DNA from: Pseudomonadota bacterium
GTDB taxonomy: Bacteria; Pseudomonadota; Alphaproteobacteria; Rhodobacterales; Rhodobacteraceae
Assembly: GCA_018240425.1 (NCBI GenBank)
Contig: JAFEFU010000055.1
Coordinates: 62,001-126,000 of the forward strand
DNA length: 64,000 bases
Reading direction: 5' to 3'
The notes under the pieces: generated by a model
What the model saw: the letters and a program-made list of their open reading frames with translations, nothing else
Database searches by the model: none
Told to the model about the DNA's origin: nothing
Translations under genes and position numbers: made by a program
In this document: piece by piece, positions 35,238 through 44,719 of the stretch
Numbering within the stretch: position 1 is the first letter of the stretch
How the letters are laid out: the number at the start of each line of letters is the position of its first letter

Positions 35238-37979
35238 ATGACAACGAAAATGCTTATCGACGCCACGCACGCGGAGGAAACCCGCGTCGTGGTGGTGGAC
35301 GGGAACAAGGTCGAAGAATTTGACTTCGAGACCCTGAACAAGCGGCAACTGGCCGGCAACATCTACCTGGCAAAGGTCACGCGCGTCGAACCGTCGCTTC
35401 AGGCGGCCTTCGTCGATTACGGCGGCAACCGGCACGGGTTCCTCGCCTTTTCGGAAATCCACCCCGACTATTACCAGATTCCGGTCGCCGACCGTAAGGC
35501 GCTGCTCGAGGAAGAGCGCGCCTATGCCGAGGAGATGGAGGCCGAGGAGCAGACCCGCCACCGCCGCCGCCAGCGCCCGGCCCACAGGGCCGCCGCCGCC
35601 GAGAATGGCGACGCGGTCCGCGCCAGCGACGACATTCCCGGCATGACGGTCATCGACATGTCGGACGAGGACCGCCAGGAGGACCGCCCCGACGATCGCT
35701 ATGCGGCGAGCCGCCTGGGCGACGAGCCGGTGGTGTCCGAAGCCGCCCCTGCCGCGCCCGCCGCCAACGGCGAGGCGGGTGCGAACGGCGAGGAGCCCTA
35801 TGTCGCCGCCGATCACGCCAGCGACAGCGATCCCGACATCGAATCGGTCGCCGACGAGGACGTGGCAGAGGAAATCCGCCAGCCGAGGAAGCCCCGGCCC
35901 CGCCGCTACAAGATCCAGGAAGTGATCAAGGTCCGCCAGATCATGCTGGTTCAGGTGGTCAAGGAGGAGCGCGGCAACAAGGGCGCGGCGCTGACCACCT
36001 ACCTGTCGCTGGCCGGCCGCTATTGCGTCCTGATGCCCAACACCGCGCGCGGCGGCGGGATTTCCCGCAAGATCACCAATGCCGTCGACCGCAAGAAGCT
36101 CAAGGAGATCGCCGGCGAGATGGAGGTGCCCGACGGCGCCGGCCTCATCATCCGCACCGCCGGGTCGCAGCGCACCAAGTCCGAGATCAAGCGCGACTAC
36201 GAATACCTGATGCGGCTGTGGGAGCAGGTCCGCGACCTGACGCTGAAGTCGATCGCGCCGGCGCCGATCTACGAGGAGGGCGACCTCATCAAGCGGTCGA
36301 TCCGCGACCTCTACAACAAGGACATCGAGGAGGTGCTGGTCGAGGGCGAGAAGGGCTATCGCGCCGCCAAGGACTTCATGAAGATGATCATGCCGTCCCA
36401 CGCCAAGAACGTGAAACCCTATGCCGAGCCGCTGCCGCTGTTCGCGCGCTTCCAGGTCGAAAGCTATCTGGGCGCGATGTTCAATCCGACGGTGCAGCTG
36501 AAATCCGGCGGCTATATCGTCATCGGCGTGACCGAGGCGCTGGTCGCCATCGACGTGAACTCGGGCCGCGCGACGAAAGAGGGCTCGATCGAGGAAACCG
36601 CGCTGAAGACCAACCTCGAGGCCGCCGAGGAAGTGGCGCGGCAATTGCGCCTGCGCGACCTGGCGGGGCTGATCGTCATCGACTTCATCGACATGGAGGA
36701 GCGGCGCAACAACGCCGCCGTCGAGAAACGCCTGAAGGAGAAACTGAAGACCGACCGGGCGCGCATCCAGGTTGGCCGCATCTCGGGCTTCGGGCTTCTG
36801 GAGATGAGCCGCCAGCGGTTGCGGCCGGGGATGCTGGAATCGACCACCCAGCCCTGCGCCCACTGCCACGGCACCGGCATCATCCGTTCGGACGACAGCC
36901 TGTCCTTGTCGATCCTGCGCCAGATCGAGGAGGAAGGCACCCGCAAGCGGTCGCGCGAGGTGCTCTTGAAGGCGCCGGTGGCGGTCGTCAATTTCCTGAT
37001 GAACCAGAAGCGCGAGCACATCGCCCAGATCGAGGCGCGCTATGGCCTGTCGGTCAGGATCGAGGCCGACCCCTCGCTCATCAGCCCCGATTTCAGCCTC
37101 GAGAAGTTCAAGACCGCGACCCGCTTCGTCCCCGAGGTGACCAGCCCGGTCGTCTCGGTCAACACGACGATGATGGAGGAGCTCGACGAGGAGGAGATCG
37201 TCGAGGACGAGGACGAGGACGAGGACGACGTGGCCGAGGCCCGGCCCGAGGGCCAGCGGGCGCAGCAGCGCGCCGAGGGCGAGGACGAGGGCGACCCGTC
37301 GCGCAAGAAGAAGCGCCGCCGCCGCCGCCGCCGTCGGAGCGGCCAGCGCGAGGGCGAGGGCGTTGCCGCCGCCGCGGGCGAGGCGCCGCCCGAGGATCTG
37401 GGCGCGCCAGAGGCCGAGGCGGCGCCGGTCGCCGATGCTGAGGCTGCCGATGCAGCGGCCGGCGAAGCCGCCGCGCCGCGCCGCCGCCGCACCCGTGGCG
37501 GCAAGGGGGCCAGGCCCGCCGAGGCCGCCGAGGCCGCCGGGGCTCAGCCGGTCGAGGCAGTGACGGCGGAAGCCGCACCCGCTGCCGAGGAAGCCGTCGC
37601 CGGGGAAGCCGTGGCCGACAAGCCCAAGGCCCGCCGCAGCCGTGCGAAAAAGGCCGATGCCCCGGCGGATGGCGCCGAAACTGTTGCCGCCGATACAGCG
37701 GCGGAGACCGATGCGCCCAAGCCCAGGGCCACCCGGTCGCGGGCGCGCAAGCCCAAGGCCGATGCGGAAGCGGTGGCCGCTGAGCCTGCGCCGCAGCCGG
37801 TGGCCGAGGCCGCACCCGACCATGCCCCGGCGCCCGAGCCGGTGATCCCCGCCGCGACCGGCCGGCTTCAGCCCGACCCCGCCGCCGAGGAGGTTCTGGT
37901 CGAGGCCGAGGCCGAGGCCGAGGCCGCGCCGGCCAGCAACAAGCCCAAGCGGCGCGGCTGGTGGTCGCTCGGCCGCTGA
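35238..37979 (+). CDS. rne: Ribonuclease E
   Basis: A 913-residue endoribonuclease, core of the RNA degradosome. The S1 RNA-binding domain starts at MLIDATHAEETRVVVVDGN and is split by an acidic and low-complexity insert of about 135 residues (about 85-220) before resuming at KIQEVIKVRQIMLVQ. Catalytic Asp439 and Asp482 (VAIDVNSG, VIDFIDMEE) are 43 apart, as D303 and D346 are in E. coli. The zinc-link CAHCHG is near 540. The C-terminal third is acidic, then Arg-rich (KKKRRRRRRRRSG), then Ala/Glu/Pro-rich, ending KRRGWWSLGR: the scaffold region. Start ATG 35238. Confidence 0.96.
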   Translation: MTTKMLIDATHAEETRVVVVDGNKVEEFDFETLNKRQLAGNIYLAKVTRVEPSLQAAFVDYGGNRHGFLAFSEIHPDYYQIPVADRKALLEEERAYAEEMEAEEQTRHRRRQRPAHRAAAAENGDAVRASDDIPGMTVIDMSDEDRQEDRPDDRYAASRLGDEPVVSEAAPAAPAANGEAGANGEEPYVAADHASDSDPDIESVADEDVAEEIRQPRKPRPRRYKIQEVIKVRQIMLVQVVKEERGNKGAALTTYLSLAGRYCVLMPNTARGGGISRKITNAVDRKKLKEIAGEMEVPDGAGLIIRTAGSQRTKSEIKRDYEYLMRLWEQVRDLTLKSIAPAPIYEEGDLIKRSIRDLYNKDIEEVLVEGEKGYRAAKDFMKMIMPSHAKNVKPYAEPLPLFARFQVESYLGAMFNPTVQLKSGGYIVIGVTEALVAIDVNSGRATKEGSIEETALKTNLEAAEEVARQLRLRDLAGLIVIDFIDMEERRNNAAVEKRLKEKLKTDRARIQVGRISGFGLLEMSRQRLRPGMLESTTQPCAHCHGTGIIRSDDSLSLSILRQIEEEGTRKRSREVLLKAPVAVVNFLMNQKREHIAQIEARYGLSVRIEADPSLISPDFSLEKFKTATRFVPEVTSPVVSVNTTMMEELDEEEIVEDEDEDEDDVAEARPEGQRAQQRAEGEDEGDPSRKKKRRRRRRRRSGQREGEGVAAAAGEAPPEDLGAPEAEAAPVADAEAADAAAGEAAAPRRRRTRGGKGARPAEAAEAAGAQPVEAVTAEAAPAAEEAVAGEAVADKPKARRSRAKKADAPADGAETVAADTAAETDAPKPRATRSRARKPKADAEAVAAEPAPQPVAEAAPDHAPAPEPVIPAATGRLQPDPAAEEVLVEAEAEAEAAPASNKPKRRGWWSLGR

Positions 37980-38004
37980 GGCACCGGGCAGCCGGGAAAA
38001 AAAG

Positions 38005-38271
38005 TCAGGCCCCGCGGCGACGCGGGGCCTTTCCCTTGCGGATCAGGTAGGTCCGCGTCTCGCCCTCGGCCGCCGCTGACAGGAGCTCGTGCCCGCCGGT
38101 CGCGCAGAAATGCGGCACGTCCACCCACGAGGCCGGATCGGTGGCGATCAGGCGCAGGACCGCGCCGCCGCGCATCGACCGCAGCCGGCGCTGCGCCTTC
38201 AGGACCGGCAGGGGGCAGAGAAGCCCCGCCGCGTCGATTTCCGCGTCGATGTCGGTTGTCGGTTCGCTCAT
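38005..38271 (-). CDS. TusA-family sulfurtransferase-like protein
   Basis: An 88-residue SirA/TusA-fold protein. The conserved CPxP motif with the sulfur-carrying Cys is in AAGLLCPLPVLKAQRRL (about residue 19), followed by the strand VLRLIATDPASWVDVPHF. TusA proteins pass persulfide sulfur to tRNA thiolation or other acceptors; partner proteins are not next to this gene. Its last codons overlap the rne terminator hairpin. Confidence 0.9.
   Translation of the reverse strand: MSEPTTDIDAEIDAAGLLCPLPVLKAQRRLRSMRGGAVLRLIATDPASWVDVPHFCATGGHELLSAAAEGETRTYLIRKGKAPRRRGA
38007..38035 (+). terminator. Terminator of rne, embedded in the tusA-like 3' end
   Basis: A 9-bp perfect stem AGGCCCCGC/GCGGGGCCT (38007-38015 with 38022-38030), 6-nt loop, then TTTCCCTT. 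It is preceded by a run of seven A, so it can also work leftward for the tusA-like gene. Confidence 0.8.
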
Positions 38272-38363
38272 GGCTTGCCATAGGACGCGGCCGCGGGCTT
38301 GTCCACGCGCTTGTGTTCGCCTGCGGGCGTGACGGCGGGCGCGACTGGGGTTAAGGAGGGGGC

Positions 38364-39116
38364 ATGACGAGCTTTTCCCTTCTCGATGCCGGTTTCGGCC
38401 TGGCCGCGCTGATCGCGCTGGTCTCGGGCGTGCTGTCGTTCCTCAGCCCCTGCGTCCTGCCGGTCGTGCCGCCCTATCTGGCCTACATGGGCGGGATCAG
38501 CATGGGCGAACTGACCGGCGCCTCGGGCCGCAGGCGCCCGGTGGTGGTGCCGGCGCTGTTCTTCGTCCTCGGCCTGTCCACGGTCTTCCTGTTCATGGGA
38601 TTCGCGGCCTCGGCGTTCGGGCGCGCCTTCCTGCAGTTCCAGCCGGTGATGACCAAGGTGTCGGGCGCGGTGGTGGTGATCCTTGGCCTGCATTTCCTCC
38701 ATGTCCTGCGCATCCCGCTTCTGGACCGCGAGGCGCGGCTCGAGGCCGGCGACCGGGGTGGCTCGGCCCTGGGGGCCTATGTGCTGGGCCTTGCCTTCGC
38801 CTTCGGCTGGACGCCCTGCATCGGCCCGCAACTGGGCGCGATCCTCTCGCTCGCCGCCAGCGAGGCCTCGCTGGCGCGCGGGACGGTGCTTCTGGCGATC
38901 TACGCGCTCGGGCTGGGGATCCCCTTCCTGCTGGCGGCGGTCTTCATCACCCGCTCGCTGGCGCTGATGGGCCGCCTGAAGCGCCACATGGGCCTGATCG
39001 AGAAGGCGATGGGCCTTCTGCTGATCCTGGTCGGCGTGGCGCTGCTGACGGGGGCCTTCTCGCGCTTTGCCTACTGGCTGCTGGAGACCTTCCCCGGCCT
39101 TGGCCTGCTGGGGTAG
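38364..39116 (+). CDS. ccdA: Cytochrome c biogenesis / thiol-reductant transporter CcdA
   Basis: A 250-residue inner-membrane protein with six predicted helices. The redox Cys pair lies in LSFLSPCVLPVVPPY and GWTPCIGPQLG, both with the family's Pro neighbours. It carries electrons from cytoplasmic thioredoxin to periplasmic thiol proteins for cytochrome c assembly. SD AAGGAGG stands 7 nt before the ATG. Divergent from the TusA-like gene. Confidence 0.94.
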   Translation: MTSFSLLDAGFGLAALIALVSGVLSFLSPCVLPVVPPYLAYMGGISMGELTGASGRRRPVVVPALFFVLGLSTVFLFMGFAASAFGRAFLQFQPVMTKVSGAVVVILGLHFLHVLRIPLLDREARLEAGDRGGSALGAYVLGLAFAFGWTPCIGPQLGAILSLAASEASLARGTVLLAIYALGLGIPFLLAAVFITRSLALMGRLKRHMGLIEKAMGLLLILVGVALLTGAFSRFAYWLLETFPGLGLLG

Positions 39117-39145
39117 GGGCCGCGCCGCGCCGGCGACCTGGCCGG

Positions 39146-39391
39146 TCAGCTGCGCAGGATCATGCGGATGAGAAAGGCCCAGACCGGCAGGGCCAGGACC
39201 AGAGCCGGCAGCATCCACCAGCCCGAGGGCAGGCGCCGTTCGGTCAGGAGTTCGGCAAGCTCGGGGTCGAGGTTGTGCCCGGTGTCGGACCCGGTGTCGG
39301 GCCCGGCTTCCCCCTCCCGCTCCTGCGCGAGCCAGTGATCGAGGGCGCCGCCCCCCTGATCCGTTGCCGCCTTCCGCCTTGTCGATGCCAT
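39146..39391 (-). CDS. Small single-pass membrane protein
   Basis: An 81-residue ORF with a hydrophilic, acidic N-terminal half (ALDHWLAQEREGEAGPDTGSD) and one C-terminal hydrophobic helix (WWMLPALVLALPVWAFLIRMIL). GGGAAAGG precedes the ATG at a suitable distance. No known domain. It lies between ccdA and the RND operon. Likely real, function unknown. Confidence 0.6.
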   Translation of the reverse strand: MASTRRKAATDQGGGALDHWLAQEREGEAGPDTGSDTGHNLDPELAELLTERRLPSGWWMLPALVLALPVWAFLIRMILRS

Positions 39392-39469
39392 GATGACCTT
39401 TCCCTGACCGGACGGGTCAAGGTTAGGCGCGGACTGCTTTCCAGACGGTTAGCGGCGCTTCGGGTTTTC

Positions 39470-42400
39470 TTACTCCGCGACCTGGATGCGGCGCGCCGGC
39501 GCCTTGCCCAGCCGGCCCTCGAGGTCGTCCAGCCGCTCCTGCATCGCCTCGATCTCGTCCTGGCCGCGCGCGAGGGCGTCGGCGAGGGCGAAGGCGTCGG
39601 GCGCGGCCGGCTCGGCCTCCTTGCGGCCGACCATGCCGCTGAACAGCCGGCCCAGCCAGTACTGGATGTCGTCCATGATCAGGAAGAAGGACGGCACCAC
39701 CACCAGCGACAGGATGGTCGAGACGATGATCCCGCCGATCACCGCGATGGCCATCGGTGCGCGGAAGGCCCCGCCTTCGCCGACGCCGAGCGCCGAGGGC
39801 AGCATCCCCGCCGACATCGCGATCGAGGTCATCACGATCGGACGCGCCCGCTTGTGGCCGGCCTCGATCAGCGCCTCGAGCCGGTCGAGACCCTTGCGCC
39901 GCATCTCGACGGCGAAATCGACAAGGAGGATCGCGTTCTTGGTGACGATCCCCATCAGCATCAGAAGGCCGATCAGCACCGGCATCGAGATGGCGTTGCC
40001 GGTGACGATCAGCGCCGCCGCCACGCCGCCGATGGCCAGGGGCAGCGAGAAGAGGATGGTGAAGGGCTGGATCACGCTCTTGAACAGCAGGATCAGCACG
40101 GTCAGCACCAGCATCAGCCCCATGATCATCGCGTTGCCGAAGCTCTGGTTCAGCTCTTGCTGGATCTCGGCGTCGCCGGATTCGGTGATCTGCACCGAGG
40201 GCGGCAGGGCGACCTTGCCGGCGATCTCCTTGAAGCGCGCGGTCGCGGTGTCGAGGGCGACGCCCACCGGAAGGTTGGCGCCGATCGTCGCCTGGCGCTT
40301 GCGGTCGAGGCGGTCGATGGTGCCCGGCCCCACGCCCACGCGCACGTCGGCGACCGCAGACAGGGGCACGCTGGCGCCGGTCGCGGTGGTGATGCGCAGG
40401 GCGGCGATGCGGTTCACGTCCTTCTGCAGGGTCTCGGACAGTTCGACGCGGACCGGGATCAGGCGGTTGTCCATCGACACTTTCGCCAGCGCCGCATCGA
40501 CATCGCCGATGGTGGCCACCCGCAGCGTCTCGGCAATCTGGGCGGTGGTGACGCCCAGCCTCGCGGCCTCGTCGCGGCGGGGCGTGACCTGGACCTCGGG
40601 GCGCGAGAGCGCGCCCTCGGACGACACGTCGGCCAGAAGCGGATCGCCGCGCAGCGCCGCCTCGAGCCGGCTGGCGGCGACGGCCAGATCCTCGCCGTTC
40701 GACGATTTGATGGCGTAGGAAATGTCGCGCTCGCCCCGGTCGTTCAGCTTGGTCACCCGCACGTCGGGAACGGCGGCGAGCTTTGCGAACACCTCGGCCT
40801 CGATCTGGTTCTGCGGGCGGATGCGGCCCTCGGGCGTCATGGCCGGAACCAGCCGGCCCAGGACCGGCACGCGCCGCAAGAGCACGTCGATCTTGTAGAT
40901 CAGCCGCTGGTCGAGCTTTTGCAGCTCGACCGTGACCGCGGCCCGGCGCACGTCGAGATCGCCCTTGGGCGAGGAGCCGTTCAGCGCGAAGACACCCGCG
41001 ACGCCGTCGACCTTCTCGACGATCGCCCGGATGGCCTGGGTCTTGCGGTCGGTATCGTCCAGCGACGAGCCGGTCGGCAGCTCGACCGAGATCATGAAGC
41101 GCGAGGCGTCCTCGGGCGGCATGAAGCTGCCGGGCACGCGCAGCATGAAGATGACCGAGATGGCGAGCACCACCAGAGCCCCGGCCAGTGTCAGGTAATA
41201 GTTGCCAAGGTTGAAGGGCAGCCAGCGCGGGCGCCAGGTGTTCAGCGTATGGTGGACGAACCACAGATAGCCGCGCATCACCGGGCCGTCCTTGCCGCCA
41301 TGTTCGAGGTTCGCGTCCTTGGACCGCATCAGATAGGCGGCCATCAAGGGCGTGATGAGACGCGCGACCAGGAGCGAGAACAGCACCGCGATGGCCACCG
41401 TCAGGCCGAACTGGCGGAAGTACTGGCCCGGAATGCCGGGCATGAAGCTGACCGGCACGAACACGGCGACGATGGTCGCCGAGGTGGCGATCACCGCCAG
41501 GCCGATCTCGTCGGCGGCCTCGATCGCGGCACGGTAGGGGGTCTTGCCCATGCGGATATGGCGGGCGATGTTCTCGATCTCGACGATGGCGTCGTCGACC
41601 AGGATGCCGGTGGCGAGGGTCAGCGCCAGGAAGCTGACGAGGTTCAGGGAAAAGCCCAAGAGTTCCATGACCCAGAAGGTCGGGATCGCCGAGAGGGGCA
41701 GGGCGACGGCGGAAATCAGGGTGGCGCGCCAGTTCCTCAGGAACAGCATCACCACGATGACGGCCAGCAGCGCGCCCTCGATCAGGGTGTGCAGCGCCGA
41801 TTCATAGTTGCCGAACGTGTAATAGACCGCGTCGTCCACCTTGGTGATCGCGACTTCGGGATGTTCGGCGCTCAGCTTGTCGACGACGGCGGCGACGGTG
41901 TTGGCGACCGTGACCTCGCTTGCGCCCTTGGCGCGGAAGACCGCGAAGGTCACGACCGGCTCGCCGTTGAAGCGCGAGGACGAGCGCAGTTCCTTGTAGG
42001 TGTCCACGACATCGCCCAGGTCGCCCAGCCGGACATGGCGCCCGGAGGGCAGCGCGATCGTCGTGTCGGCGAGGCTGGCGGCGGACTGCGCATCGCCCAG
42101 GGTGCGGATCGCCTGCTCGCCGTTGCCGAGCTTCGAGCGGCCCGAGCCGATGTTGGCGTTGGTGACGCGCAGCTGGTTGTTCACCTCGTTGGCGGTGATG
42201 CCGTAGCTGTCGAGCTTGGCCGGATCGAGGCGCACCCGGATCTCGCGGTCGGCCCCGCCGTAGCGGTCCACCCGGCCGATCCCGGACTTGGCGCGCAGCG
42301 CGCGCGTCACCGTGTCGTCGACATACCAGGACAGTTCCTCGACGTTCATGCCCGGTGACGAGACGGCATAGGTCAGGATCGCCTGGCCCTCGACGTCGAT

Positions 42401-42790
42401 CTTCTGCACGATGGGCGTGTCGATCTCGGCCGGCAGGTCGCTGCGGATGCGGTCGACCGCGTCCTTGGTATCGTTGAGCGCGGTCTGGGTCGGCACCGAC
42501 ATCTCGAACTCGACGACGGTCTGCGACTGGCCGTCGCTGATCGTCGAGGTGATGTGCTTGACCCCGGTGACGCTGGCCACCGCGTCCTCGATCTTGCGTG
42601 TCACCTGGGTTTCCAGTTCGGCCGGCGCCGCGCCCGCCTGGGTCACGGTCACGGCCACCACCGGCACGTCGATGTTAGGAAACTTGGTGATCGGCAGGGT
42701 GTTGAAGGCCTTCCATCCCAGCACCAGCAGGATGATGAAGGCCAGGATCGGCGCGATCGGGTTGCGTATGGACCAGGCTGAGAAGTTCAT
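39470..42790 (-). CDS. RND-family multidrug efflux pump, inner-membrane subunit
   Basis: A 1106-residue HAE1-type RND permease: twelve membrane helices and two large periplasmic loops. The helix-4 proton-relay aspartate pair is present in GILVDDAIVEIENIARH. In the helix corresponding to AcrB K940 the sequence reads NAILLVDFAVEMRR, without a Lys at that position, similar to MdtB/C-type pumps. The extra C-terminal tail (about 50 residues) is charged and helical. It follows the adaptor gene by 9 bp. Substrates unknown. No outer-membrane channel gene is in the window. Confidence 0.94.
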   Translation of the reverse strand: MNFSAWSIRNPIAPILAFIILLVLGWKAFNTLPITKFPNIDVPVVAVTVTQAGAAPAELETQVTRKIEDAVASVTGVKHITSTISDGQSQTVVEFEMSVPTQTALNDTKDAVDRIRSDLPAEIDTPIVQKIDVEGQAILTYAVSSPGMNVEELSWYVDDTVTRALRAKSGIGRVDRYGGADREIRVRLDPAKLDSYGITANEVNNQLRVTNANIGSGRSKLGNGEQAIRTLGDAQSAASLADTTIALPSGRHVRLGDLGDVVDTYKELRSSSRFNGEPVVTFAVFRAKGASEVTVANTVAAVVDKLSAEHPEVAITKVDDAVYYTFGNYESALHTLIEGALLAVIVVMLFLRNWRATLISAVALPLSAIPTFWVMELLGFSLNLVSFLALTLATGILVDDAIVEIENIARHIRMGKTPYRAAIEAADEIGLAVIATSATIVAVFVPVSFMPGIPGQYFRQFGLTVAIAVLFSLLVARLITPLMAAYLMRSKDANLEHGGKDGPVMRGYLWFVHHTLNTWRPRWLPFNLGNYYLTLAGALVVLAISVIFMLRVPGSFMPPEDASRFMISVELPTGSSLDDTDRKTQAIRAIVEKVDGVAGVFALNGSSPKGDLDVRRAAVTVELQKLDQRLIYKIDVLLRRVPVLGRLVPAMTPEGRIRPQNQIEAEVFAKLAAVPDVRVTKLNDRGERDISYAIKSSNGEDLAVAASRLEAALRGDPLLADVSSEGALSRPEVQVTPRRDEAARLGVTTAQIAETLRVATIGDVDAALAKVSMDNRLIPVRVELSETLQKDVNRIAALRITTATGASVPLSAVADVRVGVGPGTIDRLDRKRQATIGANLPVGVALDTATARFKEIAGKVALPPSVQITESGDAEIQQELNQSFGNAMIMGLMLVLTVLILLFKSVIQPFTILFSLPLAIGGVAAALIVTGNAISMPVLIGLLMLMGIVTKNAILLVDFAVEMRRKGLDRLEALIEAGHKRARPIVMTSIAMSAGMLPSALGVGEGGAFRAPMAIAVIGGIIVSTILSLVVVPSFFLIMDDIQYWLGRLFSGMVGRKEAEPAAPDAFALADALARGQDEIEAMQERLDDLEGRLGKAPARRIQVAE

Positions 42791-42799
42791 GCCGTTCCC

Positions 42800-44038
42800 C
42801 TAGTTCGTTGCCGGCGCCTGCGTCTCGGCCACCGGGTTCACGATGTCGCCGTCACGCACGAACGAGGCGGCCTTGGCCACCACCTGCGTGCCGGCGGCAA
42901 CGCCCGAGACGACCTCGACCAGCCCGCCGTCGCGCACGCCGGTCACCACCGTGGTGCGATGGACCTTGCCCTGGCCGTCGACCGTCATCACATAGCTGCC
43001 CTGCGCGTCGGTCCCGAGCGCGTTGATCGGGATCGCCGGCACCTCGCGCTCGGATATGGCGATGTCGGCCTCGAGGAAGGTGCCCGAGCGGACCTGGCTG
43101 GCCTGGTCGATGTCGATGCGCGCCCGCCCCAGCCGGCTGACCGGATCGATGGCCGGCTCGACCAGCCGCACGGTTCCGGTCAGCACCGCATCGGTTCCCG
43201 AGGCGCGCATGGCGACCCGCTGGCCGGCGGCGAGGCGCGGCAGATCCTGCTCGGCCACGTCGGCGTTCAGTTCAAGCTTGCCGTCGCGGATGAGGACGAA
43301 CATCGGCTGGCCGGCGGCGCTGGCGATCGACCCGGCCAGCGCGTTCTTCTGGACGATCTGGCCGTCGGCGGGCGCGGTGATCTTCGTGCGCGACAGTTGC
43401 AGGTCGATGTTGTCGATCTGGGCCTTGACGACGGCCAGCTGCGCCGTCGCCGCCTCGGTCGTCTGCGAGGCGACCTCGACGCCGGCGTCGGCCGCGGTGG
43501 CCGCAGTCACCGCCTGGTCGAGGGCGACCTGCGAGACATTGCCCTGCGCCTTCATCTGTTCGGCCCGGTCGCGGGCGCGGCCGCTGTCGGCCGCCTTGGC
43601 GCGGGCCTCGATAAGTTGGGCCTGGCTCTGGGCGATGGCGGCCCTGGCGCTGGCGAGGCTGGCCTCGAGCTGGGTCTTCTGCAGGCGCAGCGCCGTCTCC
43701 GACAGTTCCGCCAGAACGTCGCCGGCCTTCACCCGGTCGCCGACATCGGCGTTGACCCTGTCGATGGCCTGGCCTTCGACCTGGGGCTGGATCATGATCT
43801 GCTCGACCGCGCCGACAAGGCCCGAGGCCCGCACCCGGTCCTTCAGGACCGCGAGCGCCACCGGCGCGACGGTGATCGCCGGATGGCTGGCGGCGGCCGC
43901 GTCCGCGGCAGGCGCCGCCTCGGCGGGCGCGGCTGCCTCTTTCTGCGCGCCCGGCGGCGCGCCGAGGGCAAGCGCCAGCACCAGGGCGGCGGCAACCGCA
44001 CCTCCGGCAATCAGGGTCAGTTTCGGCTTCGACATCAT
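42800..44038 (-). CDS. RND efflux periplasmic adaptor (membrane fusion protein)
   Basis: A protein of about 412 residues. One N-terminal membrane anchor/signal (LTLIAGGAVAAALVLALALG), an Ala-rich linker, then biotinyl-lipoyl halves (VEQIMIQPQVEGQAIDRV ... TKITAPADGQIV) flanking a long alpha-helical hairpin (about 125-225), beta-barrel and membrane-proximal domains. It bridges the RND pump to an outer-membrane channel. Operon order tetR-adaptor-permease with gaps of 7 and 9 bp. Start at 44038 or 44035 (two ATGs in a row). Confidence 0.92.
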   Translation of the reverse strand: MMSKPKLTLIAGGAVAAALVLALALGAPPGAQKEAAAPAEAAPAADAAAASHPAITVAPVALAVLKDRVRASGLVGAVEQIMIQPQVEGQAIDRVNADVGDRVKAGDVLAELSETALRLQKTQLEASLASARAAIAQSQAQLIEARAKAADSGRARDRAEQMKAQGNVSQVALDQAVTAATAADAGVEVASQTTEAATAQLAVVKAQIDNIDLQLSRTKITAPADGQIVQKNALAGSIASAAGQPMFVLIRDGKLELNADVAEQDLPRLAAGQRVAMRASGTDAVLTGTVRLVEPAIDPVSRLGRARIDIDQASQVRSGTFLEADIAISEREVPAIPINALGTDAQGSYVMTVDGQGKVHRTTVVTGVRDGGLVEVVSGVAAGTQVVAKAASFVRDGDIVNPVAETQAPATN

Positions 44039-44045
44039 CGCAGGT

Positions 44046-44678
44046 TCAATCCGTCGGGTGCGTTGCCGCACGGGCAACGTCGTCCAGGGTCTGTTTCATC
44101 GTGGACAGGATCAGCTCGCGCAGATCACTACGCATCTTCGGGGCGAGTTGGCAAGTCTCGGCCGAGGCTTGCTGCATGGTGCCCTTGAACAGGAACACCA
44201 GAAAGGCGGCGTGGCCGGAAAAGCGCTCTTCGGCCTCGGCCGGGGGCAGGCCGGCGATGCGGGCGAACACGGTCAGAAGATAGCCGAGCACCGCCTCTTC
44301 CATCCGGCCGACGATCCGCGCGATCTGCGGGCGGCGGGCGGCGGCGGCGTGGATCTCGGCCCAGAGCGGGCCTTCGGCCAGGCAGGCCGGGTTGTCGAGC
44401 CGCCAGGCCAGCGCCTCGCGCAGCGCGTCAAGGGGGCGGTCGGATTGGATGATGCGCTGGAAGTCGGCCTCGACGCCCATCAGGTCATGGGCGATCATCG
44501 CCTCGACGATCGCGTTCTTCGAGGGGAAATAGCGGTAGAAGTTGCCGGCGCTCATCCCCGCCGCGCGCGCCAGATCCTGCATCGACGCCCCGTCGAAGCC
44601 CTTTTCGGCAAAGGCGCTTCGGGCGGCGGCCAGGATCGGTATCGCCCGGTCCTGCGGAATGGCGAGGGTGTCGGGCAT
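44046..44678 (-). CDS. TetR/AcrR-family repressor of the RND operon
   Basis: About 210 residues. The helix-turn-helix is at about 30-55 (ASMQDLARAAGMSAGNFYRYF), followed by a ligand-binding helical domain. ATG 44678 (MPDTLAIPQ) is preferred over 44723, because the latter would place the 16-bp operator-like palindrome (44704-44719) inside the coding region. First gene of the efflux operon, probably self-repressing. Confidence 0.88.
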   Translation of the reverse strand: MPDTLAIPQDRAIPILAAARSAFAEKGFDGASMQDLARAAGMSAGNFYRYFPSKNAIVEAMIAHDLMGVEADFQRIIQSDRPLDALREALAWRLDNPACLAEGPLWAEIHAAAARRPQIARIVGRMEEAVLGYLLTVFARIAGLPPAEAEERFSGHAAFLVFLFKGTMQQASAETCQLAPKMRSDLRELILSTMKQTLDDVARAATHPTD

Positions 44679-44703
44679 GGCGCGGGCTGCCTTGATCTCG
44701 TGG

Positions 44704-44719
44704 GAATGAACGTTCATTC
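44704..44719. promoter_or_regulatory. Perfect 16-bp palindrome, likely TetR operator
   Basis: GAATGAACGTTCATTC is a perfect palindrome 25 bp upstream of the proposed start of the efflux-operon repressor. Similar AT-rich palindromes with a TGAACGTTCA core are usual for AcrR/TetR operators. It lies between the RND operon and the divergent cyclase arm of the catabolic island. Confidence 0.75.

Noticed and set aside
39275..42358. Long plus-strand ORF opposite the RND permease
   Set aside because: Its product is a His/Arg/Gly/Asp-rich string without domains. It is the usual antisense shadow of a GC-rich gene, and the minus-strand frame encodes a complete RND pump.
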